Source: Erysipelotrichaceae bacterium
GTDB lineage: Bacteria; Bacillota_I; Bacilli_A; Erysipelotrichales; Erysipelotrichaceae
Assembly: GCA_900754715.1 (NCBI GenBank)
Contig: CAAEDX010000158.1
Span: 1-6,423, forward strand
Length of the DNA stretch: 6,423 bases
Direction of reading: 5' to 3'
The stretch's first letter is position 1; every line of letters begins with the position of its first letter. Below are positions 1-5,228 of the stretch, in pieces. The notes beneath the pieces were generated by a model. It saw only the letters and a list, made by a program, of their open reading frames with translations, had not been told where the DNA came from and did not search any database. The position numbers were made by a program, and so were the translations under genes.

Positions 1-1
1 G

Positions 2-70
2 AAGATCATCGCGCAGCTGCATCATGTCTTTCTTTGCGGCTTTCAGTGGTATGAGATCAAAGAACAGTGA
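2..70 (+). CDS. Possible C-terminal tail of an upstream gene (partial)
   Basis: An open frame enters from the left edge and ends at a TGA at 68-70, giving 22 residues that end in FQWYEIKEQ. It lies on the same strand as the following acetyltransferase, and its codons favour G or C in the third position like the neighbours. No family can be recognised from so little sequence. The opposite strand is also open in the complementary frame and gives equally protein-like residues (LIPLKAAKKDMMQLRDDL) without a normal start codon, so the assignment is weak. Confidence 0.3.
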   Translation, partial: KIIAQLHHVFLCGFQWYEIKEQ

Positions 71-124
71 GCGGCTCTCCTAATGATCAAATGCATCAGC
101 TTAGATGAAAAAATGCAAAAGAAT

Positions 125-132
125 AAGGTGGG
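125..132 (+). promoter_or_regulatory. Ribosome binding site that decides the GNAT start
   Basis: AAGGTGGG lies 4 nt before the ATG at 137, close to the AAGGAGG consensus. The earlier in-frame ATG at 83 has no purine-rich Shine-Dalgarno sequence in front of it, so translation most likely begins at 137. Confidence 0.6.
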
Positions 133-136
133 TACT

Positions 137-670
137 ATGGAAAAAATGAAAAAGGATGAGTTTGACCAGATCTTTGATCTGATGAAATTGAGCTTTCCGA
201 TAATTGAATATCGTGACTACGACGCTCAAAAGGCACTGCTCAGCGATCCGCATTATCAGATCCTGACATTGCCGGACACGGTCAGCGGCTTTATCAAGGC
301 ATTTATGGCCATATGGGAATTTGATGAATTGATCTATATCGAGCATTTCGCGGTCAGTCCGCGTTTCCGCAACCATGGGCTGGGCGCGGTGATGCTGCAG
401 GAGCTTTTGTCCTCCACGCCCAAGCAGGTATGCCTGGAAGTAGAATTGCCGCAGACAGAGATTGCCGCGCGGCGGATCGCTTTCTATGAACGCAATCATT
501 TTGTGTTCAATCCTTATCCATACATGCAGCCCTCGCTTGGCGCAGGAAGAGCGCCGCAGCCGCTGCGCATCATGACTTCAGATCACGCGATCACCAGATC
601 TGAGTTTGAAGCGATCCGGGCTTTATTGTATCGATATGTATATCATGCTGAAACAGAAGAAAGCAAATGA
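137..670 (+). CDS. GNAT family N-acetyltransferase
   Basis: Predicted cytoplasmic enzyme of 177 residues that would transfer an acetyl group from acetyl-CoA to an unknown amine. The acetyl-CoA pyrophosphate loop (motif A) is visible as VSPRFRNHGLGAVML at about residues 73-87, matching the R-x-x-G-x-G/A pattern, after the central strand IYIEHFAV. Motif B follows as CLEVELP and RIAFYERNHF (99-122), the usual region with a tyrosine that can act as general acid. A C-terminal extension after NPYPYMQP (125-132) reaches LLYRYVYH. The start at 137 is chosen over 83 because of its ribosome binding site; the longer form would add 18 residues. The gene has its own downstream terminator and converges on the thiamine operon, so no functional link to that operon is implied. 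The fold is confident, the substrate unknown. Confidence 0.88.
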   Translation: MEKMKKDEFDQIFDLMKLSFPIIEYRDYDAQKALLSDPHYQILTLPDTVSGFIKAFMAIWEFDELIYIEHFAVSPRFRNHGLGAVMLQELLSSTPKQVCLEVELPQTEIAARRIAFYERNHFVFNPYPYMQPSLGAGRAPQPLRIMTSDHAITRSEFEAIRALLYRYVYHAETEESK

Positions 671-693
671 AAAAGGCAGACATCTGTCCGCCT
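670..693 (-). terminator. Intrinsic terminator of the thiamine operon
   Basis: Read on the minus strand, AGGCGGAC and GTCTGCCT form an 8 bp stem (one G-T pair) around an AGAT loop, with an uninterrupted T run through 670. It begins 7 nt after the cytX stop codon. Its T tract touches the last base of the convergent acetyltransferase stop codon. Confidence 0.82.
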
Positions 694-699
694 GAAAGA

Positions 700-1887
700 T
701 CAGGAAGCGCGATGTGCTTCCTTTTTTTGCATGGCTTGTCTGAGCTTGTGCACGAACAGCGTGATGAGCATGACGATCACCATGTCTGGCAAAGTATTGC
801 CGAGCACAAAATCGGTGCGCATCAGCAGCCGATACAAGATAAAGCCTGCCAGCCAGATGAGCAGGTTGTCCAGACAGAAAGCGGCGTCGCTGCGGTCATG
901 ACGCAGAAGCAGGACATCCGCGATCTGAATGGCGATCATCGGCGCGAATACGGAACCGATCAGATAAAGGAAGTCGGTGATGTCATCCATCGGAAAAAGG
1001 ATGGCTGCCAGGATGCTGATGAGGGTGACCACGATGCCAACTCGCTTCTCTTTCCATGAAGGGAAGATCGAGACAGCCGATACCCCGGCAGAATACGCGT
1101 CAAGGAACGTGGTCGTCACCGTAGAGAAGATGACGATGAGCAGGCCTGCGGCGCCCAGTCCGGCCTGGACCATGATGGATGCGATATCGCTTTCCTGCGT
1201 CAGCAGAGCAGCGCCTAAGCCGATGATGTACATCCAGCAGCTGGCGATCCCATAGATGATGACGCTGACAGCCGATGCGGCGATCGGCCTTTCGGCCTCT
1301 CGCGTGTAATCCGCGATGACCGGCAGCCATGACAGCGGCATGGCGACAGAAAGCTCGACGGCCGCGCCAAAGCTCATGAAGCCGGCTGCCTGTGACAGTC
1401 CCGCGTGATCGATGAAGATGACCTTGCTCAGGATGAGCGTCAGAATCAGCAGCAGCGTCATGGCCAGCACATTGATCTTGCCCAGGTTGCTCACGCCCAG
1501 CGCGATCCAGGCGATGATCAATATGCCGATGATGATGCACCAGATCCACATCCCGCTTTGAAAGCATGATTCCGCGGCCAAGGCGCCGTCATAGATCATG
1601 ATGGCGGTCCAGCCTGCCAGCTGCAGCACATTCAGGATCGAGAAAAACATGGCTCCTTTTCGGCCAAAGCTCATCTTAGCGGCTTCCATCGAGCTGCGGC
1701 GCTGTCTGGCGCCGATGATGCCGGCCAGGAACATGAGCGTACAGCCGATGAGATGACCGATGAGGATGGCGGCGAGGCCGGAGCCAAAGCCCAGGGGCGC
1801 CAGATAAGTTCCGGTGAGGATCTCAGCGATGGAAATGCCGGCCCCAAACCAGATCATGCCATTTTCAAATAACGACGTGCGCTTCAT
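700..1887 (-). CDS. cytX: CytX, putative hydroxymethylpyrimidine (HMP) transporter, NCS1 family
   Basis: Predicted inner-membrane permease of 395 residues, a normal length for CytX. It would import HMP, the pyrimidine precursor of thiamine. The N-terminal stretch FENGMIWFGAGISIAEILTG (7-26) is typical of the CytX branch of the NCS1 (cytosine/purine/uracil) permeases. About twelve hydrophobic segments can be counted, roughly at 10-30, 35-58, 79-100, 111-131, 137-155, 168-190, 203-228, 234-261, 282-300, 303-327, 339-355 and 366-388. The motif PLSWLPVIADYTREAERP (184-201) is a conserved NCS1 substrate-site region. The start overlaps the thiD stop in ATGA, with GGAGGA just upstream inside thiD, so translation is probably coupled. 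CytX as an HMP transporter comes from family knowledge of thiamine-riboswitch operons; HMP rather than another pyrimidine is inferred from its place beside thiD. It is the last gene of the operon. Confidence 0.9.
   Translation of the reverse strand: MKRTSLFENGMIWFGAGISIAEILTGTYLAPLGFGSGLAAILIGHLIGCTLMFLAGIIGARQRRSSMEAAKMSFGRKGAMFFSILNVLQLAGWTAIMIYDGALAAESCFQSGMWIWCIIIGILIIAWIALGVSNLGKINVLAMTLLLILTLILSKVIFIDHAGLSQAAGFMSFGAAVELSVAMPLSWLPVIADYTREAERPIAASAVSVIIYGIASCWMYIIGLGAALLTQESDIASIMVQAGLGAAGLLIVIFSTVTTTFLDAYSAGVSAVSIFPSWKEKRVGIVVTLISILAAILFPMDDITDFLYLIGSVFAPMIAIQIADVLLLRHDRSDAAFCLDNLLIWLAGFILYRLLMRTDFVLGNTLPDMVIVMLITLFVHKLRQAMQKKEAHRAS
703..728 (+). terminator. Intrinsic terminator of the GNAT gene, inside the cytX 3' end
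   Basis: GGAAGCGC and GTGCTTCC form an 8 bp stem (one G-T pair) with a GAT loop, followed by seven T residues at 722-728. It lies 32 nt after the acetyltransferase stop. The whole element overlaps the last codons of cytX on the other strand, encoding its KKEAHRAS tail. Confidence 0.85.
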
Positions 1888-2687
1888 GCTTCCTCCATGA
1901 AGCGGCTGTGAATGTCAAAGGCGTGATCCATCGGTCCGCTCCCCTTGCCCAGGTCAAGCATCGCGCTGAGCGCGCCGCTGATATACTCCTTGGCTCGCCG
2001 TATCGCTTCATCCAGCGTGAATCCCTTGGCCAGATTGGCCGCGATGGCGCTGGAGAGCGTGCAGCCAGTGCCGTGGGTATTGGGATTGTCAATGCGCTTG
2101 CCATAGAACCACTGCCCGTGGTCCGCCGTCTGCAGATAGTCATTGGCATCATTGATCTGATGCCCGCCCTTGATCAGCACGCTGCATGAATAGCGCTGCT
2201 GGATATGCCGCGCCGCTTGGACCATGTCCGCTTCATCATGGATCTCCATCTCACTGAGGATCTGCGCCTCCGGGATATTGGGCGTGATGAGCATGGCCAG
2301 CGGCAAGAGCCGCTCCTTCAGCGTAGCGATGGCTTCTTCATCGATGAGCCGCGCGCCGCTGGTGGCCGCCATGACCGGATCGACGACGATGCGCTCTGCG
2401 CCATATTGCTTCAGGCTGTCCGCGATCGTTTCGATCAGCGCGCCTGAGGAGACCATGCCGATCTTGACGGCATCCGGACGGATGTCGGTAAATATGCAGT
2501 CCAGCTGCTCTTTCAAAAACTGAGGCGATGCCTCCATGATATCTGTGACGCCGCAAGTATTCTGGGCGGTCAGGGCGGTGATCGCGCTCATGGCAAATAC
2601 GCCATTGGCGCACATCGTCTTGATGTCTGCTTGAATACCGGCGCCTCCGCTGGAATCACTGCCAGCGATCGTCAATGCTGTTTTCAT
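1884..2687 (-). CDS. thiD: ThiD, HMP/HMP-phosphate kinase
   Basis: Cytoplasmic ribokinase-fold enzyme of 267 residues that phosphorylates HMP to HMP-P and then to HMP-PP using ATP, giving the pyrimidine substrate of ThiE. Diagnostic motifs are the N-terminal AGSDSSGGAGIQADIKT (8-24), TALTAQNT (38-45, glutamine of the pyrimidine site), VVDPVMAATSG (101-111), TPNIPEA (135-141), the lysine-bearing IKGGH (172-176) and HGTGCTLSSAIAANLAKG (205-222) with anion-hole glycines and catalytic Cys209. Length and motifs are complete. The start at 2687 is the first residue of the conserved block and is preceded by AAGGGAG at a normal distance. It follows the HAD gene after a 73 nt gap, the only real gap in the operon, and its stop overlaps the cytX start by 4 nt. 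PdxK-type pyridoxal kinases share the fold, but the operon context favours ThiD. Confidence 0.96.
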   Translation of the reverse strand: MKTALTIAGSDSSGGAGIQADIKTMCANGVFAMSAITALTAQNTCGVTDIMEASPQFLKEQLDCIFTDIRPDAVKIGMVSSGALIETIADSLKQYGAERIVVDPVMAATSGARLIDEEAIATLKERLLPLAMLITPNIPEAQILSEMEIHDEADMVQAARHIQQRYSCSVLIKGGHQINDANDYLQTADHGQWFYGKRIDNPNTHGTGCTLSSAIAANLAKGFTLDEAIRRAKEYISGALSAMLDLGKGSGPMDHAFDIHSRFMEEA

Positions 2688-2760
2688 GATATGAGCTCCC
2701 TTCTGACAACATTTCGTTTTCTATGGCGAAAGAAAGTGGTGCCCCCGATCTTCCGCAGGT

Positions 2761-3426
2761 TCAGATGAGCTTTCGCTCATGCAGCGCATGGATGAAAGCA
2801 TCCGCGCTCATCTGTTCGTCGATATAGATCTCGCTGAGCTGCCGCAGCGTTTTTTGATCATGATGCGCTTCACTTACGCCGATGCCGTGAAAGCCAGCAC
2901 TGAGTGCGGTGCGCAAGGCAAAGGGCGCATCCTCAAAGACAAGCAGCTCGCTTGCGTCGAGCGCGAGCTTGCGCGCGCATGCGCGGTAGACATCCGGATG
3001 CTGCTTGCCCGCGTTGACTTCCTCACAGCTTGTGAATGCCGCAAACCATGTGTCCAGGCCAAGCCGTTTCAGCGCAGCCTGAGCCAGATCGAGCGATCCG
3101 GATGTGGCGATGCCCAGCTTGAACTGCCGCTGATGCAGTTCCCGAGCGATATCCGCAACGTGCGTCCGCGCCTTCACTTGATGCAGATAGAAATCGCGCA
3201 TGATCATATCCAGCCCGTTCAGGATATCCTTTACGCTTTCCTCCAGCGCATACTGTGTCTTCATCCACATGGCGCCCTCCGCCATGCTGAGCGATGATAG
3301 TTCCTCTCGCAATGTGGGCACGGCCGTGATGCCGCGCTGACGCAGATACCGTTCGCCCAAGGTATCCCAGATGGCCAGAGAATCGAGCAGCACGCCATCG
3401 ACATCAAAGATCGCGCCGCCGATCAT
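2761..3426 (-). CDS. HAD-superfamily phosphatase embedded in the thiamine operon
   Basis: Predicted cytoplasmic Mg-dependent phosphohydrolase of 221 residues, of the beta-phosphoglucomutase-like subgroup with a helical cap at about residues 16-85. Motif I is FDVDGVLLDS (7-16) with nucleophile Asp8 and acid/base Asp10. Motif II is GIATSG (105-110) and motif III Lys141 in AGKQHPDVY. Motif IV is FEDAPFALRTALSAG (164-178) with Glu165-Asp166 for the metal. Motif III has Gln where the subgroup usually has Pro (GKPxPD). The start overlaps the thiE stop in ATGA and lacks a clear Shine-Dalgarno sequence, so it probably depends on reinitiation. Lying between thiE and thiD under the riboswitch, it may dephosphorylate thiamine monophosphate so that a thiamine pyrophosphokinase encoded elsewhere can make TPP, or act on HMP-P or thiazole phosphate. 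That role is inference; the fold is not in doubt. Confidence 0.9.
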   Translation of the reverse strand: MIGGAIFDVDGVLLDSLAIWDTLGERYLRQRGITAVPTLREELSSLSMAEGAMWMKTQYALEESVKDILNGLDMIMRDFYLHQVKARTHVADIARELHQRQFKLGIATSGSLDLAQAALKRLGLDTWFAAFTSCEEVNAGKQHPDVYRACARKLALDASELLVFEDAPFALRTALSAGFHGIGVSEAHHDQKTLRQLSEIYIDEQMSADAFIHALHERKLI

Positions 3427-4064
3427 GAGGCCAGCATCGCCATCGTCTTTTGCTTCAATCGTGCAGTGGCTTTGCGAATATCATCCTGCGCGAAGATGGC
3501 GCTGATGACCGCGATGCCGCAGATGCCGCTGCCCGATAGTTCGATGACATTGTCCGCAGTGATCCCGCCGATGGCGATGACCGGAATATTTACGGCCGCG
3601 CAGATCGCACGCAAAGTCTCCATGGAGACCGCGGCCGCATCATCTTTTGAGCCGGTCGGGAAGATGGCGCCTACGCCGAGATAATCGGCGCCATGGGCCT
3701 GGGCGCGCAGTGCCTGTTCCACCGTTTCCGCGGAAACACCGAGGATCGCGTCTTCCCCAAGCAGCCTGCGCACATCCGCCGCTTCCATGTCGCTCTGTCC
3801 CACATGGACGCCATCAGCGTGGATCTGCCTGGCGATATCGACATCATCATTGATGACAAAGGGAACATGGTGCTTGCGGCACAGTGCCTGGATCGCTTTT
3901 GCTTCTTGCAGGAAAGAAGCTTGATCCAGCTGCTTCTCGCGCAGCTGCACGAAGGTCGCGCCGCCTTCGATGGCTGCTTCGACCTGCTCATACAAGGTCT
4001 GCCCTCTGAGCCAGTGGCGGTCCGTCACCGCATACAGCAGCAGATCTTTTTTATCGCACTTCAT
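3423..4064 (-). CDS. thiE: ThiE, thiamine-phosphate synthase
   Basis: Cytoplasmic TIM-barrel enzyme of 213 residues, the usual length, that joins HMP-PP and thiazole phosphate to thiamine monophosphate with loss of pyrophosphate. Family motifs run in order: YAVTDR (11-16), GGATFVQLREK (34-44, substrate and pyrophosphate contacts), VPFVINDDVDIA (67-78), DGVHVGQSDM (84-93), ILGVSAET (107-114), ADYLGVGAIFPTGSKDDA (126-143) and IPVIAIGGI (160-168). Asp73 and Asp92 sit where the Mg-binding aspartates of the family are found. The start at 4064 is chosen because it begins just before the conserved YAVTDR strand and has GAGGG upstream. The frame is open to 4220, but those extra 52 residues are the thiM coding region read in another frame. 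It overlaps the thiM end by 14 nt and the HAD start by 4 nt, which implies one transcript and coupled translation. Confidence 0.96.
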   Translation of the reverse strand: MKCDKKDLLLYAVTDRHWLRGQTLYEQVEAAIEGGATFVQLREKQLDQASFLQEAKAIQALCRKHHVPFVINDDVDIARQIHADGVHVGQSDMEAADVRRLLGEDAILGVSAETVEQALRAQAHGADYLGVGAIFPTGSKDDAAAVSMETLRAICAAVNIPVIAIGGITADNVIELSGSGICGIAVISAIFAQDDIRKATARLKQKTMAMLAS

Positions 4065-4869
4065 AGCGTGCGCCCTCTGCCAGCGTATCGGCATCCATGT
4101 TGAAGATGGCGTCGATGATGCGGCTGCGGTAAGTGGCATTGCCATCTCCTTCCTGCATGCGTGCCCAAGCGATCTCACCGGCCAGCCCCATGACACAGAC
4201 CGCCGCGGCACAAGCTTCAAGCATGTGATCCGGATTTGCGGCAGCGTAAGCGCTCATCATGCCGGAGAGCTGGCAGCCAGTGCCAGTGATGCGGCCCATC
4301 TCGGCCCTGCCGTTGCGGATGACGTAACAGCGCTGTCCATCTGTGACCAGATCGATGGCGCCGGTAATGGCGGCGATGACCTGATTTTGCTGCGCGAATT
4401 CCTTGGCGAAGCATACGGCTTCATCCAGATTGGCCTCAGTGACCGCATCAGCCACATCGGCATCGACGCCCCGGGTCGTACCGCTGCCGGCTGCCAGCGT
4501 CTTGATCTCTGAGATGTTGCCGCGCACGATCTGCAAAGGCAGTTCCTTCATCAGCGAAAGGGCGGTCTGGGTACGCAGCGCGCTGGCACCGGCACCGACC
4601 GGGTCCAGCAGGATGACGTGGTTCAGCGCTGCGGCCTTTCGTCCCGCGATGAACATGCTTTCGATGCTCGCCTTATGCAAAGTGCCGATATTGATGCACA
4701 GAGCATTGCAGATGGATGTGATGTCTTCCACATCCTGCGGTTCATCAGACATGATCGGGCTGCCGCCGCAAGCCAGGATCACATTGGCCACATCATTGAC
4801 CGTGACATAATTGGTGATGCAATGCACCAGCGGAGCATGTGCACGCACCTCGTTCAGACATTCATTCAT
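4051..4869 (-). CDS. thiM: ThiM, hydroxyethylthiazole kinase
   Basis: Cytoplasmic ribokinase-like enzyme of 272 residues, normal for the family, that phosphorylates 4-methyl-5-(2-hydroxyethyl)thiazole with ATP. This is the salvage route to the thiazole half of thiamine. Motifs are VHCITNYVTVNDVANVILAC (15-34), GGSPIMSDEP (35-44), GTLHKASIESM (62-72), LLDPVGAGAS (87-96), RGNISEI (116-122), ITGAIDLVTDG (168-178) and ITGTGCQLSGM (194-204) with the conserved Cys199 and anion-hole glycines. The start at 4869 is set by AAGGAGG 7 nt upstream. The frame continues to 4920, but those 17 codons would run into the leader terminator hairpin. It is the first gene of the operon, directly under the TPP riboswitch. 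Its presence, with no thiazole-synthesis gene here, marks the locus as salvage. Confidence 0.96.
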   Translation of the reverse strand: MNECLNEVRAHAPLVHCITNYVTVNDVANVILACGGSPIMSDEPQDVEDITSICNALCINIGTLHKASIESMFIAGRKAAALNHVILLDPVGAGASALRTQTALSLMKELPLQIVRGNISEIKTLAAGSGTTRGVDADVADAVTEANLDEAVCFAKEFAQQNQVIAAITGAIDLVTDGQRCYVIRNGRAEMGRITGTGCQLSGMMSAYAAANPDHMLEACAAAVCVMGLAGEIAWARMQEGDGNATYRSRIIDAIFNMDADTLAEGARYEVR

Positions 4870-4876
4870 GGATCTT

Positions 4877-4883
4877 CCTCCTT
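4877..4883 (-). promoter_or_regulatory. Ribosome binding site of thiM
   Basis: Minus-strand AAGGAGG, a full consensus match, is 7 nt from the ATG at 4869. It lies after the leader terminator, so it is exposed only when transcription reads through, and it fixes the thiM start. Confidence 0.85.
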
Positions 4884-4902
4884 CCATGGTCTTCCTCAAC
4901 AG

Positions 4903-4932
4903 AAAAGGACATGCCCGCAAAGAAGCATGTCC
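4903..4932 (-). terminator. Expression-platform terminator of the TPP riboswitch
   Basis: On the minus strand GGACATGC and GCATGTCC form a perfect 8 bp stem (4925-4932 with 4907-4914) around a 10 nt loop, followed by TTTTCTGTT. It sits between the aptamer and the thiM RBS, the place for a ligand-controlled transcription terminator. The T run is short, so moderate readthrough is possible. Confidence 0.8.
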
Positions 4933-4944
4933 AGAAATACAAAA

Positions 4945-5040
4945 AAACCGTTCCCTACGTTGGCATTATCCAAATCAGGTTCATGGGTCTAAGCGATACA
5001 GCTTACTCTCAGCCCGTTTACACGAGCTCCCCGTTTGCTT
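4945..5040 (-). ncRNA. TPP (thiamine pyrophosphate) riboswitch, THI element
   Basis: Minus-strand leader RNA that binds TPP and controls the thiM-thiE-HAD-thiD-cytX transcript. Conserved blocks in order are GGGG (5029-5032, 5' side of P2), a P3 stem AGCTCG/CGGGCT, CTGAGA (5007-5012, pyrimidine-sensing), ACCC (4985-4988, 3' side of P2), GAACCTGAT (4974-4982), GGATAATGCC (4962-4971, pyrophosphate-sensing arm) and CGTAGGGAA (4951-4959). An extra TAAGC/GCTTA hairpin lies between CTGAGA and ACCC, a common variant of the class. P1 may form from AAAC and GTTT flanking the aptamer. The terminator immediately downstream indicates control by transcription termination: TPP bound means the operon is off. 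The ends given are approximate. Confidence 0.95.
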
Positions 5041-5080
5041 GATCAATTTTATGTCGAAATGAAAACCATTTCACGCATTC

Positions 5081-5108
5081 ATTGTAACAGATTTACGGGA
5101 AATGTAAA
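5081..5108 (-). promoter_or_regulatory. Promoter of the thiamine operon
   Basis: On the minus strand TTTACA (5103-5108, one mismatch to TTGACA) and TACAAT (5081-5086) are 16 nt apart, with an upstream TG making an extended -10 (TGTTACAAT). The predicted start near 5074 gives a leader of about 205 nt that contains the whole riboswitch. Confidence 0.72.
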
Positions 5109-5110
5109 TG

Positions 5111-5137
5111 AAAAAATGCATGCAGAAGGCATGCATT
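5111..5137 (-). terminator. Leftward intrinsic terminator just upstream of the thi promoter
   Basis: AATGCATGC (5115-5123) and GCATGCATT (5129-5137) form a perfect 9 bp stem with an AGAAG loop. Read leftwards, the second arm merges into TTTTTT, ending 2 nt before the -35 box of the thi promoter. Read rightwards it is followed by only GTTGTTTG, a poor terminator. It would stop antisense transcripts from the phosphatase region from entering the thi leader. Confidence 0.6.
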
Positions 5138-5176
5138 GTTGTTTGATGCTTGGCCAAGATGCCAGCATAAAACATA

Positions 5177-5206
5177 TTGCTTCCCGTTTTTATGGACTGT
5201 TATAAT
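5177..5206 (+). promoter_or_regulatory. Promoter of the phosphatase/macro-domain unit
   Basis: TATAAT at 5201-5206 is a perfect -10, with TG at 5198-5199 making an extended -10. The -35 candidate TTGCTT (5177-5182, 18 nt spacer) is weak, which extended -10 promoters tolerate. Transcription near 5213 would leave a leader of only about 16 nt. Confidence 0.72.
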
Positions 5207-5216
5207 GGAGACATAT

Positions 5217-5223
5217 GGAGGAG
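5217..5223 (+). promoter_or_regulatory. Ribosome binding site of the phosphatase
   Basis: GGAGGAG lies 5 nt before the ATG at 5229 and decides this start over the in-frame ATGs at 5136 and 5205, which lie upstream of or inside the predicted promoter. Confidence 0.82.
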
Positions 5224-5228
5224 CAGAT

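Larger units (their letters stand above)
4870..5228. other. Divergent control region between thiM and the phosphatase
   Basis: This 359 nt gene-free stretch separates two divergently transcribed units. It is filled with control elements: the thiM RBS, expression-platform terminator, TPP aptamer and thi promoter on the minus strand, a leftward hairpin terminator, and the phosphatase promoter and RBS on the plus strand. No convincing small coding gene was found in it; short open frames crossing the riboswitch are explained by the RNA. Confidence 0.8.

Noticed and set aside
83..136. GNAT start at 83
   Set aside because: No Shine-Dalgarno sequence precedes it, while the ATG at 137 has AAGGTGGG; the added residues match no conserved part of the fold. 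It cannot be excluded.
667..1059. Plus-strand frame of 130 codons overlapping cytX
   Set aside because: It is antisense to the hydrophobic CytX gene, begins in the terminator region, has no RBS, and its His/Asp/Gln-rich sequence is typical of the complement of a membrane-protein gene.
2779..3297. Plus-strand frame of 172 codons antisense to the HAD gene
   Set aside because: The minus-strand frame carries all four HAD motifs; the antisense frame shows no recognisable domain and no RBS.
4065..4220. N-terminal extension of ThiE by 52 residues
   Set aside because: The extra residues are low-complexity, unlike any ThiE, and come from reading thiM in a shifted frame. The family begins at the start used (4064), which has an upstream purine-rich site.
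4870..4920. Longer ThiM starting at 4920
   Set aside because: That ATG lies in the loop of the leader terminator and has no good RBS; the ATG at 4869 has a consensus RBS and gives the family length.
4811..5062. Small plus-strand frames across the riboswitch
   Set aside because: They are antisense to the TPP aptamer and terminator, whose RNA motifs fully explain the sequence conservation there.
5136..5228. Phosphatase start at 5136 or 5205
   Set aside because: The ATG at 5136 lies in the hairpin arm and the one at 5205 overlaps the -10 box. The conserved MIYVMSDIHG begins at 5229 after a strong RBS.
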